Of a stretch of 64,000 bases of DNA, positions 17,715 through 27,706 are shown in pieces; position 1 is the stretch's first letter; each line of letters opens with the position of its first letter. This stretch comes from Paraburkholderia sp. BL9I2N2. Its GTDB lineage: Bacteria > Pseudomonadota > Gammaproteobacteria > Burkholderiales > Burkholderiaceae. The notes under the pieces are model-generated. The model was not told the DNA's origin. It did not search any database and was given only the letters and a program-made list of their open reading frames with translations. The position numbers and the translations under genes are program-made. The stretch spans positions 496,001-560,000 of the forward strand of contig NZ_SMGP01000004.1 in the NCBI RefSeq assembly GCF_004339745.1, read 5' to 3'.

Positions 17715-17727
17715 TAACCCTGGGTTA
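17715..17727. promoter_or_regulatory. Candidate LysR-type T-N11-A operator
   Basis: TAACCC-T-GGGTTA, a perfect 6-bp inverted repeat that fits the T-N11-A form of LysR-type boxes. It lies 83 bp upstream of the DadA-like gene and just after the LysR gene. Binding by the neighbouring regulator is inference. Confidence 0.4.
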
Positions 17728-17809
17728 TGGAGCCGTGCATCTGCTCATTTGCTGCGCGCATTTCGTCGCGCCACACTCATGTGGATGAATCTTCGAAGGC
17801 GTGATGTTT

Positions 17810-19057
17810 ATGCGGGTATGTGTACTTGGTGCGGGCGTGGCGGGTTTGACGAGCGCCTATCAACTCGCGCGAGACGGCCACGAGGTAACGATTCTCGAAG
17901 GCCGCGACGGTGCGGCGCTCGAAGCGAGCTTCGCGAACGGCGGCCAGTTGAGCTATAGCTATGTCGCGCCGCTCGCCGATCCATCGGTTCTGCCGCATCT
18001 GCCCGCATGGCTGCTGCGAAGCGATTCCGCGTTGCGTTTCGTGCCGCGTCTCGATCCGCAGCAGTGGCGCTGGTGCCTGTCGTTTCTGCTCGCCTGCCGC
18101 GGCGAACGCGCGCGTCAAACCGCCATTGAGATGCTGCAACTGGGCGCGTTGAGCCGCGCTACGCTGCACGATCTCGTGCAACGCGAAGCGATCGACTTCA
18201 ACTACGTGCGCAACGGCAAACTCGTCGTGTACCGTGACGCGAATGCGTTCGATGCGGCACGTCGCAAGATGGCCTATCTGCAAACGGCCGGCTCCGATCA
18301 GCGTGCACTCGACGCCGCCGCCTGCGTGGCGCTCGAACCCGCGCTCGAACGCGCGCAGCCGTTGCTGGCGGGCGGGATTCATACGCCGTCGGAAGAGGCG
18401 GGCGATTGCCACCGCTTCAGCGTCGCGCTCGCCGATGTGCTGAAAGCGCGCTACGGCGTGACGATTCACTACGAGACGCCGGTTCACTCGTTCGTCACCG
18501 AGCGCGGCTCTGCGGTGGCCGTGCGCACGCCGCAAGGCGAATGGCGCGCGGATGCCTTCGTGGTCGCGTTGGGCAACGGCAGCGCGCCGTTGTTGCGCGA
18601 GCTCGGCATGCGGTTGCCGATGTATCCGCTCACCGGCTATAGCCTCACCATTCCGGGCGCGCCCGGCCAGGCGCCGCGCGTGAGCGTGACCGATCTGCAT
18701 CGCAAGGTGGTGTATGCGCCGCTCGGCGAGCGTTTGCGGATTGCCGGCATGGTCGAAATCGCCGGCATGCATGTCGCGCAACGCGAGCGGCGTCTGGCCT
18801 TGCTCAAGCGCCAGGCGCAGGAGATTTTCCCGAATGCCGGCGACTACGCGAAGGCGCAGACATGGTGCGGCCATCGGCCGGCCACGCCGGACAGCAAGCC
18901 GTTCATCGGCGCCACGCCTTATCGCAATCTGTGGCTCAACACGGGACACGGCGCGCTCGGCTTCACGCTGGCGTGCGGCAGTGCGCGTGTGATCGCCGAT
19001 GCGATCGCGGGCCGCACGCCGCCGCTCGACCTCGGCGCCTATGCATGGCAGCGCTAG
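17810..19057 (+). CDS. D-amino acid dehydrogenase-like FAD oxidoreductase (DadA family)
   Basis: 415 residues from ATG at 17810 (MRVCVLGAGVAGL), with GAAGG ten bases upstream; ATG at 17804 is in frame. The N-terminal VLGAGVAGLTSAYQLARDGHEVTILE is the FAD dinucleotide-binding fold. FANGGQLSYSYVAPLADP matches the DadA signature, and the C terminus has WCGHRPATPDSKPFIGATP and NTGHGALGFTLACGSA, which close the FAD site. It probably deaminates D-amino acids to 2-oxo acids with electrons going to the respiratory chain. The following binding protein and SDR suggest a small uptake/catabolism unit. The exact substrate is unknown; a hydroxyproline-type oxidase is an alternative. Confidence 0.88.
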   Translation: MRVCVLGAGVAGLTSAYQLARDGHEVTILEGRDGAALEASFANGGQLSYSYVAPLADPSVLPHLPAWLLRSDSALRFVPRLDPQQWRWCLSFLLACRGERARQTAIEMLQLGALSRATLHDLVQREAIDFNYVRNGKLVVYRDANAFDAARRKMAYLQTAGSDQRALDAAACVALEPALERAQPLLAGGIHTPSEEAGDCHRFSVALADVLKARYGVTIHYETPVHSFVTERGSAVAVRTPQGEWRADAFVVALGNGSAPLLRELGMRLPMYPLTGYSLTIPGAPGQAPRVSVTDLHRKVVYAPLGERLRIAGMVEIAGMHVAQRERRLALLKRQAQEIFPNAGDYAKAQTWCGHRPATPDSKPFIGATPYRNLWLNTGHGALGFTLACGSARVIADAIAGRTPPLDLGAYAWQR

Positions 19058-19133
19058 CGCACAGTGCGTTGCATTACGCCGTCTTTACAGAACCACCACA
19101 ACACGCCGCTTCGGCGCCACGAAAGGAGACCTC

Positions 19134-20030
19134 ATGAAACTCGCTGTAGCCCTCACCACGATCGCCATCGCCACGACGCTTGCCGGCACCGCGCGGGCCG
19201 AAGAGACTAGCGCCACGCTGAAAAAAATCCGCGACACCGGCGTGATTTCGCTCGGCGTGCGCGAATCGTCGGTGCCGTTCTCTTACTACGATGAACAGCA
19301 GCAGGTGATCGGCTACTCGCAAGCCATCGCGCTGAAGATCGTCGACGAGGTGAAAAAGGAACTGAACCTGCCGAATCTGAAAGTGAAGGAAGTGCCGATC
19401 ACGTCGCAAAACCGCATTCCGCTGGTGCAGAACGGCACCGTCGATATCGAATGCGGCTCGACCACGCACACCAAAGACCGCGACAACCAGGTGGCGTTTT
19501 CGAACAGCTTCTTCCAGTACGGCGTGCGCATGATCGTGAAGAAAAGCTCGGGTGTGAAGGACTTTCCCGATCTCGCCGGCAAGACCGTGGTGACCACGGC
19601 GGGCACATCCGAGGAACGCCTCTTGCGGCAGATGAACAACGAGAAGGGCATGAACATGCGCCTGATCAGCGCGAAAGACCACGCGGAATCGTTCCTCAAT
19701 GTGAAGACCGGCCGCGCCGTGGCATTTGTGATGGACGATCCGCTGTTGTATGGTGCTAAAGCCAAAGAGGCGGACGCGGACGACTACCTGATCACCGGCA
19801 CCTCGCCGATGTCCGAAGTGTATGGTTGCATGTTCCGCAAGGAGGACCCGGGGTTCAAGAAACTCGCCGACGGCGTGATCGCCCGGCTGCAAACCTCGGG
19901 CGAGGCCGCGACCATGTACCAGAAGTGGTTTACGCAGCCGATTCCGCCGAAGGGCATCAACCTGAACTATCCGCTGTCGGCGGATATGAAGTCGCTGTTC
20001 GCGAACCCGAACGACCGCGCGCTCGATTGA
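19134..20030 (+). CDS. Amino-acid ABC transporter substrate-binding protein (glutamate/aspartate type)
   Basis: 298 residues from ATG at 19134 with AAAGGAG upstream. Signal peptide MKLAVALTTIAIATTLAGTARA. SBP family 3 motifs: GVISLGVRESSVPFSYY, TSQNRIPLVQNGTVDIECGS, VVTTAGTSEERLL and a C-terminal TMYQKWFTQPIPPKG. These fit GltI-like glutamate/aspartate binding proteins. No permease or ATPase genes are adjacent. It sits between a DadA-like oxidase and an SDR. A clear paralogue lies at 37476-38369: both share TSQNRIPLVQNGTVD and PVPPKGIN/PIPPKGIN stretches. Confidence 0.92.
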   Translation: MKLAVALTTIAIATTLAGTARAEETSATLKKIRDTGVISLGVRESSVPFSYYDEQQQVIGYSQAIALKIVDEVKKELNLPNLKVKEVPITSQNRIPLVQNGTVDIECGSTTHTKDRDNQVAFSNSFFQYGVRMIVKKSSGVKDFPDLAGKTVVTTAGTSEERLLRQMNNEKGMNMRLISAKDHAESFLNVKTGRAVAFVMDDPLLYGAKAKEADADDYLITGTSPMSEVYGCMFRKEDPGFKKLADGVIARLQTSGEAATMYQKWFTQPIPPKGINLNYPLSADMKSLFANPNDRALD

Positions 20031-20135
20031 TCGCCCGCTGGGCGTTTCCGTGGCGCTTTCCACGCCGTCCGGTCCGGCAGGTTCGTGTGCAGTGGTCCAC
20101 ACCATGCATCAACTGCACAAACGAGGAGACGTGCC

Positions 20136-20900
20136 GTGACGGAAACGGGAGTCAAGAAGGTCGCGCTGGTGACGGGCGCGGGCAGCGGGATCGGTCGCGC
20201 GTGCGCGCTCAAGCTGCTGGAACACGGTTATAGCGTCGTACTGGCTGGCCGTCGTCAGGCGCCGCTCGACGCCGTCGTTCAGGAGGCGCAGCCACTCGGC
20301 GGCGACGCGCTCGCCGTGGCGTGCGACGTCACCAACGCCGATAGCGTCGCCGCGCTGTTCGAGACGATCCGCGCGCGCCGCGGCCGGCTCGACGTGCTGT
20401 TCAACAACGCCGGCCGCAACGGTTCGCCAGTCGATATCGACGAACTCGATATCGACGAATGGCGCTCGGTGGTCGACACCAATCTCACCGGCGTGTTCCT
20501 GTGCACGCGCGCGGCCTTCGGTCTGATGAAAACGCAGAGCCCGCGCGGCGGGCGCATCATCAACAACGGTTCCATCTCGGCGCATGCGCCGCGGCCCAAT
20601 AGCATTGCCTATACCGCGACCAAGCACGCCATCACCGGCCTCACGAAAGCCGTGTCGCTCGACGGCCGCAAATACGACATTGTGTGCGGGCAGATCGACA
20701 TCGGCAATGCGGCGACGGAAATGGCCGAACGCATGGCGCGCGGCGTGCCGCAGGCCAATGGCGAAATCGCGGTCGAGCCGCTGATGGACGTTCAACACGT
20801 GGCGGACGCCGTGCTGCACATGGCGGAGCTGCCGCTCTCGGCGAACGTGCAGTTCATGACGATCATGGCGAGCAAGATGCCGTTCGTCGGGCGGGGGTGA
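20136..20900 (+). CDS. Short-chain dehydrogenase/reductase
   Basis: 254 residues from GTG at 20136, GAGGAG seven bases upstream. Rossmann motif ALVTGAGSGIGRACAL, NNAG at about residue 88, catalytic serine in NNGSISAHAP, and YTATK at the active site. Classical SDR length. Substrate unknown; as the last gene after LysR, DadA-like oxidase and binding protein, it may process the product of that pathway. Confidence 0.9.
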   Translation: MTETGVKKVALVTGAGSGIGRACALKLLEHGYSVVLAGRRQAPLDAVVQEAQPLGGDALAVACDVTNADSVAALFETIRARRGRLDVLFNNAGRNGSPVDIDELDIDEWRSVVDTNLTGVFLCTRAAFGLMKTQSPRGGRIINNGSISAHAPRPNSIAYTATKHAITGLTKAVSLDGRKYDIVCGQIDIGNAATEMAERMARGVPQANGEIAVEPLMDVQHVADAVLHMAELPLSANVQFMTIMASKMPFVGRG

Positions 20901-20988
20901 CGGCCGCGCGCGCGCCGGACGCAAAGAGCAAGCGGCGCGAGATCAACTTATACTGATCGCTTCCCGCCTCGATGGAAAGCGATTCGCC

Positions 20989-21207
20989 GTGCCCCGAGCC
21001 ACACCCAAGGACGACCCGCAACCGGTGCCGCCCGTGCAGCCCGATCTCGACGACTGTTGTCATAGCGGCTGCAATCCGTGTGTTTTCGATCTCTACGACG
21101 ACGCGCTCGAACGTTATCGAACCGCGCTCGCCGAGTGGCAGGCGCGGCAAGCGCAGCAGACGCCACATACGGCAACGCGGCAGAGCAAGCCGCGTTCGCA
21201 CCGTTGA
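20989..21207 (+). CDS. Small oxidoreductase-like domain protein (PF09791 type)
   Basis: 72 residues from GTG at 20989. The core LDDCCHSGCNPCVFDLYDDALERY has the four-cysteine pattern and DxY tail of the oxidoreductase-like N-terminal domain found in small proteobacterial proteins. N and C termini are proline- or arginine-rich. Possible metal binding through the cysteines is inference. It is followed 54 bp later by the sirtuin gene. Confidence 0.8.
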   Translation: MPRATPKDDPQPVPPVQPDLDDCCHSGCNPCVFDLYDDALERYRTALAEWQARQAQQTPHTATRQSKPRSHR

Positions 21208-21261
21208 ACGGCGCTCGAGATTTAGCCTTGAGATCGCCGCAGCCCTTCACCATGCCCCGTC

Positions 21262-22131
21262 ATGACCGACCTTCAGTCCGCGCCGCTCGAACCCCTGAAT
21301 GATTCGCACACGCTGGACGACCTGCATCGCTTCGTGCAGCGTTATCCGCGGCTGTTCGTGCTGACCGGCGCGGGCATCAGCACCGACTCCGGCATTCCCG
21401 GCTATCGCGACGACAATGGCGAGTGGAAACGCTCGCCGCCCATCACGGTGCAGGAGTTTCTCGGCACGCTCGCCATGCGCCAGCGCTACTGGGCGCGCAG
21501 CATGGTCGGCTGGCCGGTGGTCGCGCACGCGCAGCCCAACGCCGCGCATACCGCGCTGGCCCGGCTCGAAGCGGCCGGCCACGTGCCGACGCTGGTGACG
21601 CAGAACGTCGACGGCCTGCATCAGCGGGCGGGCAGCCGCGAGGTGATCGAACTGCATGGCGGCATCGATGGGGTGACGTGTCTGGACTGCGGCATGCAAC
21701 ACGCGCGCGCGTCGATCCAGCAGACCCTTGAAGCCGACAATCCCGCGCTCCTGAACGTGACCGCCGAAACCGCCGCCGACGGCGACGCGCATCTCGAATG
21801 GCACGATCTCGGCGGCTTCCGCATTCCGGCGTGCTCGAACTGCGGCGGCTTGCTGAAGCCGGCGGTGGTGTTCTTCGGCGAAAGCGTGCCGAAGGAACGC
21901 GTGGAGGCGGCCTCGCACGCGCTCGACGCGGCGGACGCCGTGCTGGTGGTCGGCTCGTCGCTGATGGTCTACTCCGGCTATCGCTTTTGCGTGTGGGCGC
22001 AGAAGCAGGGCAAGCCGGTCGTCGCGATCAATCTGGGGCGCACGCGCGCCGATCCGCTGTTGTCGCTGAAAATCGCCGCCCCGTGCGCCGCCACGCTGAC
22101 CGCGCTGGCCGGCCGCCTGGCGCTGGATTAA
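21262..22131 (+). CDS. NAD-dependent protein deacylase (sirtuin, SIRT4-like class)
   Basis: 289 residues. Sir2 motifs in order: VLTGAGISTDSGIPGYRD (NAD site), TLVTQNVDGLHQRAG, the catalytic histidine in IELHGGIDGV, CLDC and CSNCGG zinc cysteines, KPAVVFFGESVP, and VVGSSLMVYSG. The long spacing between the cysteine pairs and the C-terminal length fit class II sirtuins, which act as deacylases, lipoamidases or ADP-ribosyltransferases. Cytoplasmic. It is closely followed by the PPOX flavoprotein and DUF938 genes on the same strand, likely one operon. Confidence 0.93.
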   Translation: MTDLQSAPLEPLNDSHTLDDLHRFVQRYPRLFVLTGAGISTDSGIPGYRDDNGEWKRSPPITVQEFLGTLAMRQRYWARSMVGWPVVAHAQPNAAHTALARLEAAGHVPTLVTQNVDGLHQRAGSREVIELHGGIDGVTCLDCGMQHARASIQQTLEADNPALLNVTAETAADGDAHLEWHDLGGFRIPACSNCGGLLKPAVVFFGESVPKERVEAASHALDAADAVLVVGSSLMVYSGYRFCVWAQKQGKPVVAINLGRTRADPLLSLKIAAPCAATLTALAGRLALD

Positions 22132-22162
22132 ACCGGTCACACCGATATAAAAAGGAATGCCG

Positions 22163-22768
22163 ATGTTGACGACGATCGCACAGCTCGAAGCCCTCTACGG
22201 TCAGCCGCACGAGCGCGCCGTGCGCAAAGAGATTTCATACATCAACGAGGACTATCGCGCGTTCATCGAAGTCGCGCCGTTCGCCGTGCTCGCGACCGCC
22301 GGACCGGAAGGCCTCGACTGTTCGCCGCGCGGCGACGCGCCGGGCTTCGTGCGCATCGTCGACGAACGCACGCTCGCGCTGCCGGACCGGATCGGCAACA
22401 ATCGCCTCGACAGTTTGCGCAATATCATCGTCGAGCCACGGCTCGCGCTGCTCTTCATCATTCCCGGCGTCGGCGAAAGTTTGCGCGTGAACGGCCGCGG
22501 CCGTATTACCAACGATCCGCACTGGCTGGACAGTTTCGCCGTCGAAGGTAAACTGCCGCGCACCGTGCAGCTGATCGACGTGGACAGCGTCTATTTCCAC
22601 TGCTCGAAAGCGCTGGTGCGCTCGAAACTGTGGGACCCGGCGCGGCACGTCGAACGTTCGCGGCTGCCGAGCGCGGGCGCGATTCATCGGCGCATCAACG
22701 GCGTGCAGTTCGACGCGGCCACCTACGATCGCGAACTCGCCGAACGCGTGCGCACGACCCTGTACTGA
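22163..22768 (+). CDS. PPOX-type FMN-binding flavoprotein (MSMEG_1061-like)
   Basis: 201 residues from ATG at 22163; AAGGA ends six bases before it, whereas it directly abuts the ATG at 22157, so the second start is preferred. Pyridoxamine-phosphate-oxidase-like split barrel: FAVLATAGPEGLDCSPRGDAPGFVRI, LPDRIGNNRLDSLRNI, FIIPGVGESLRVNGRG, and HCSKALVRSKLW. These are hallmarks of the FMN-dependent MSMEG_1061-like group. Substrate unknown; flavin-dependent reduction of a small molecule is inferred. Sits 31 bp after the sirtuin. Confidence 0.88.
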   Translation: MLTTIAQLEALYGQPHERAVRKEISYINEDYRAFIEVAPFAVLATAGPEGLDCSPRGDAPGFVRIVDERTLALPDRIGNNRLDSLRNIIVEPRLALLFIIPGVGESLRVNGRGRITNDPHWLDSFAVEGKLPRTVQLIDVDSVYFHCSKALVRSKLWDPARHVERSRLPSAGAIHRRINGVQFDAATYDRELAERVRTTLY

Positions 22769-22788
22769 AACTGAAACCGAACCTGAAC

Positions 22789-23421
22789 ATGACAGATTCC
22801 CAATCGGCGTTGCGGCAACATTCGCCATCCGCTGAACGCAACCGCGAACCGATCCTCGCGGTGTTGCGTGCGGCGCTGCCGGTCACCGGCCGCGTGCTCG
22901 AAATCGCGAGCGGCACCGGTCAGCACGCAATCTGGTTCGCCCGCGCCATGCCCGGACTCGACTGGCAACCGAGCGACTCCGATGCCAGCGCGCGTGATTC
23001 GATCGCCGCGTGGACCGCGCACGAGGGGCTCGCGAACGTGCGCGCACCGCTCGCGCTCGACGTGCATCAGCCGGACTGGCGCGTGGACACGCTCGACGCC
23101 GTGGTGTGCATCAACATGATTCACATCTCGCCGTGGAGCGCGGCGCAGGCGCTGTTCGCGGGCGCGAGCCGCCGTCTCGTCGATGGCGGTGTACTGTATC
23201 TGTACGGTCCTTACAAACGCGGCGGAGCGCATACTTCTCCGAGCAACGATGCGTTCGATCAGCAGTTGCGCGGCCGCGATCCGGAATGGGGCGTGCGCGA
23301 CATGGAAGCCGTGGTGGCGTTGGGCGCTTCAGTCGGACTCGTGTGCGACGAGCCGATCGCGATGCCGGCCAACAATTTCAGTCTGGTGTTCAGGAAACGC
23401 GCGGACGCGGCGTGGGTCTGA
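22789..23421 (+). CDS. DUF938 SAM-dependent methyltransferase-like protein
   Basis: 210 residues from ATG at 22789, 20 bp after the flavoprotein. It begins with a polar leader (RQHSPSAERNREPIL), then the SAM site VLEIASGTGQHAIWFA, WQPSDSD, AVVCINMIHISPW and the GPYKRGGAHTSPSN loop typical of DUF938. Target unknown. End of the sirtuin operon. Confidence 0.9.
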   Translation: MTDSQSALRQHSPSAERNREPILAVLRAALPVTGRVLEIASGTGQHAIWFARAMPGLDWQPSDSDASARDSIAAWTAHEGLANVRAPLALDVHQPDWRVDTLDAVVCINMIHISPWSAAQALFAGASRRLVDGGVLYLYGPYKRGGAHTSPSNDAFDQQLRGRDPEWGVRDMEAVVALGASVGLVCDEPIAMPANNFSLVFRKRADAAWV

Positions 23422-23598
23422 CGAACGTCAATGCAGGTTAAGCGCGGGTTGGACGCGGACTCGACGGACTGAAAAGCGCCGCCCGGTGTCCGCCAACGAG
23501 CGGCAAGCTGGCATTTCTTTTATTCTTTCACCCTCGACGTCGCACTGACGTTCTTTCCGGCGCGGCGTCACGACATTTTTGGACTCTGGAGAATTCAC

Positions 23599-25008
<1,410 letters not shown>

Positions 25009-25024
25009 GCGTTTGAATCGCAGT

Positions 25025-25054
25025 CCGGCGCGCCCTTGCAGCAAGGCGCGCCGG
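25025..25054. terminator. Hairpin after gnd
   Basis: CCGGCGCGCC at 25025-25034 pairs with GGCGCGCCGG ending at 25054, the stem extended by TTGC/GCAA. Seventeen bases past the gnd stop. No T run follows. Confidence 0.5.
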
Positions 25055-25172
25055 GTTGTGAAAGCGCTTCAAACCCAGTTGATGAATTATTGCTGAAAGG
25101 CAGCGGACAGGTAGCGCGGCGGTTCGGTCCGTCTGCTACTGTTGCGAAATTCGAAATAGAGTTTCGTCGTTT

Positions 25173-25187
25173 TAGGGGTTTCCCCTA
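25173..25187. promoter_or_regulatory. Inverted repeat upstream of the DUF4148 gene
   Basis: TAGGGG-TTT-CCCCTA, 6-bp perfect stem about 90 bp before the start codon, directly after a second small inverted repeat (CGAAA-TAGAG-TTTCG, 25152-25166). Could be an operator or 5' leader element; no regulator is known to me for it. Confidence 0.4.
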
Positions 25188-25274
25188 GGTGTCGACACTC
25201 CTAAACTTCTATTTAAGCGCTACGGCACAACAAGCCCACAGCGAATTAAAAAACAAGTTCTGGAGGTTTACATC

Positions 25275-25592
25275 ATGAAGGCTCTTATCTCTGCAGTTGT
25301 CGTCGCCGCCGCTCTGGCCGCTCCTGTCGCTTCGTTTGCTCAATCGAATCAGCCGGTGACGCGCGCTCAAGTCCGCGCTGAACTGGTTCAGCTGGAAAAG
25401 GCCGGTTACAACCCGGTGGGCGATCACTTCGACTACCCGGCTAACATCCAGGCCGCCCAGGCACGTGTCGATGCGCAAAACGGCACCGCCCAGGCTGTGA
25501 ACAGCGGCTACGGCGCACCGATCGCCGGCAGCTCGCAAGCTGGCCGTCCGGTGAGCAGCAACGACCGTAACTCGGTTTACTTCGGCAACTAA
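25275..25592 (+). CDS. DUF4148 small secreted protein
   Basis: 105 residues, RBS CTGGAGG. Signal peptide MKALISAVVVAAALAAPVASFAQ. The mature part carries the DUF4148 pattern: VTRAQVRAELVQLEKAGYNP and YPANIQAAQARV. This family is common and multi-copy in Burkholderiales, periplasmic, of unknown function. Followed by a strong terminator. Confidence 0.92.
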   Translation: MKALISAVVVAAALAAPVASFAQSNQPVTRAQVRAELVQLEKAGYNPVGDHFDYPANIQAAQARVDAQNGTAQAVNSGYGAPIAGSSQAGRPVSSNDRNSVYFGN

Positions 25593-25645
25593 TTTACGCC
25601 GAAGCTGATGGAAATGCCGCCTGGCTCATAGGCGGCAAGCAAATA

Positions 25646-25676
25646 AAAACGCCGTCCGGATTGCCGGGCGGCGTTT
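25646..25676. terminator. Bidirectional rho-independent terminator
   Basis: AAAACGCCGTCCGG and CCGGGCGGCGTTT form a long stem (one mismatch) with a 3-4 base loop, A run on one side and T run on the other. Lies between the convergent DUF4148 and DUF2968 genes and can serve both. Confidence 0.85.
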
Positions 25677-25746
25677 GTCGTTTACGGCGCGGCGCGGGCG
25701 CCGGCATCCGACACGATGTCGGTGCGCGCTCGTCGACCCGCGGTCC

Positions 25747-26493
25747 TCAACGATTCGGCAAATGCGGAATCGCTTCGTTGCTCGTCAGATTGAGCTGATG
25801 AATCTGCCGATGCGCCTTGTTCAGATGCGCCTGGGCGGCCACGCGCTGCGCTTCCAGTTGCGACACCTCTTTGCGCACCTGATGTTGCCGGTTCGACACC
25901 GCCTGCTCGTGCGTGCCGCGCCTTTGCAGATCGCTGCGCAGCCGCTCGGCCTGCGCCTCGGAGCGCGCGATCATGCGCGCGAGCTGTTCGTTCTGCGCCT
26001 CGAGTTGGGCGCGGCGGGTTTCGCCGTCCGCGAGCCGCGTCGCCTGCTCCTCGAAATGATGGAAGGCGGTTTGGGCGGCTTCGAGATCGGTGGCTTTCAG
26101 TGCGCGCCACAGCGAGCCGTCCTCATACAGGGCGACGTAGTAGGTCAGTTCCTTCGCATGGAAGAGCAGGCTGACCGAATAGTCGAAGCTGCGGAATACG
26201 CGAAACGGCGTCAACGCTTCCTCTTCGGCGAGCCATTCGACTTCGGCGATGTCGGCAATCTGCACGCCGCGCACGCCGACCTGTGCCGGCACCACCGGCA
26301 CCGGCCGCAAGGTGCTCACCGGACGAACCGGCCTCGGTGCCGCGTCCAGCGCCGCGGAGCCGGCGGACGAGCCATCGGCCGCTGCCGGTTCGTTGTCGTC
26401 GGACGAGGCGGGATCGGAGGCGCTCGCGCGCACGTCATGCACGAGATGCGACGGGCCTGCCAGCACGTGGCGGCGGTTCAGGAGACTTTTCAC
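25747..26493 (-). CDS. DUF2968 protein with long coiled coil
   Basis: 248 residues from GTG at 26493, chosen because GGAGGA lies six bases upstream; an ATG 31 codons earlier lacks one. Residues ~70-150 hold LTPFRVFRSFDYSVSLLFHAKELTYYVALY and EDGSLWRALKATD, the DUF2968 core. The rest is a heptad-like helix rich in Q, A, E and R (RRAQLEAQNEQLARMIARSE, then RKEVSQLEAQRVAAQ). Family found in Burkholderiales; function unknown. I see no clear signal peptide. Confidence 0.85.
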   Translation of the reverse strand: MKSLLNRRHVLAGPSHLVHDVRASASDPASSDDNEPAAADGSSAGSAALDAAPRPVRPVSTLRPVPVVPAQVGVRGVQIADIAEVEWLAEEEALTPFRVFRSFDYSVSLLFHAKELTYYVALYEDGSLWRALKATDLEAAQTAFHHFEEQATRLADGETRRAQLEAQNEQLARMIARSEAQAERLRSDLQRRGTHEQAVSNRQHQVRKEVSQLEAQRVAAQAHLNKAHRQIHQLNLTSNEAIPHLPNR

Positions 26494-26668
26494 GGCGGTC
26501 CTCCGGTTGAGTCGCCCGAAATCCGCAAACGGCGCCGACAGTGAAGCGTGCCGGTTAGTCTGGCAGGCGAGCGGTGAGCGAAACATGGCGGACCGGCGGC
26601 GTTGGTGAACGGACGCCGGGGGTGCGCGGCATACGGATGCAGCCCGGATGCAATCCGCGTGCGTGGCA

Positions 26669-26989
26669 CTAATGCAGCGTGCGATGCCGGCGGCCTATTT
26701 CATCGAATAATGCGCGGCTCGGTTCGAGGGCGAGCAGCCAGGATTCGTCGTAGCCGCTCAGATTGTCGAGCGCCTCGCGCAGCCGCTCGATCGCCAAAGC
26801 AGGAATCTCGACGCTCGCCTCCACGCCGCTCGACAATCCCGCAATGCTGGCAAGTTGGACGAGGGCGTCGGCGGCTTCGGCCACGTCGGCGGCGAAGACC
26901 AGGTGCGTGTTCAGCAACTCGACCAGACCAGGCGACGCCGCGACATCGTCGACGTGGAGTTGCACGGCCAGAAAAGTGGCTTTGTTCAT
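26669..26989 (-). CDS. Small protein of unknown function
   Basis: 106 residues from ATG at 26989 (MNKATFLAVQLHVDDVAASP), with GGGGG about eight bases upstream. No signal peptide or membrane segment. Acidic and leucine-rich, ending SRALFDEIGRRHRTLH. No family recognised. Its start follows a reasonable RBS and the frame keeps a normal composition, so I consider it real. Confidence 0.6.
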   Translation of the reverse strand: MNKATFLAVQLHVDDVAASPGLVELLNTHLVFAADVAEAADALVQLASIAGLSSGVEASVEIPALAIERLREALDNLSGYDESWLLALEPSRALFDEIGRRHRTLH

Positions 26990-27239
26990 TCTCAACCCCC
27001 TCGCGGAATCAATCGTTTTGCTTACGGCGCGTCGCGGCAGCATGACTGAGTATAGGCGAGGGCTCAAAGGATTCAATGCTCACACAAATCGGCCGCGCGG
27101 CCTGCTGACGACGGGCGAGCGGGCCAGCGCACCTATAATGGGGCCAGCCGGGAGGTGGTTCGCCCAAGGCCTGGCGGCCCGCTATGCACAATGGATCGCA
27201 TGACTGGCCGGTATCGTTTTTCTCAACTGCCTCGTGACC

Positions 27240-27551
27240 ATGAAGATCATTCGCAGCAAGAATTTCACCGCGACGCACGCCTGGGGCGCGCTCGATATCG
27301 CCAACATGGGCGGCATCACGACGCGCCTGCATTGGACCGATCAGCCTTATAAATGGCACGTCAACGACGGCGAGGAAGTGTTCGCCGTGCTCGATGGCCG
27401 CGTTGAGATGCGCTATCGCGAAGGCGGCGTCGAACAGTCGGCCATTCTGGAGACGGGCGACGTGTTCTACGCAACGGTCGGCACCGAACATGTGGCGCAT
27501 CCGATCGGCGCGGCGCGCATTCTGGTGGTCGAGGCGCAAGGCAGCGTCTGA
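27240..27551 (+). CDS. Small cupin-domain protein
   Basis: 103 residues from ATG at 27240 (MKIIRSKNF); GTG two codons earlier is possible. Single cupin barrel: HWTDQPYKWHVNDGEEVFAVLDGRVEMRY with HVNDGEE supplying one metal histidine and a glutamate, then GDVFYATVGTEHVAHPIG as motif 2. It may bind a metal; enzymatic role unknown. Confidence 0.88.
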   Translation: MKIIRSKNFTATHAWGALDIANMGGITTRLHWTDQPYKWHVNDGEEVFAVLDGRVEMRYREGGVEQSAILETGDVFYATVGTEHVAHPIGAARILVVEAQGSV

Positions 27552-27706
27552 ATGTTGGCGGACGGCCGATGCCATGCCGGCGCGGTTGTCGCCGCGCACG
27601 GCGGCATAATGGATAACCGTCGCCGCGCCCTCGAGACGAGCGGCACGGCAAATGCTTGGGCATCGATTGAATCCGATTGATTGAACAAAGTGTCGAGGAA
27701 AATCAC

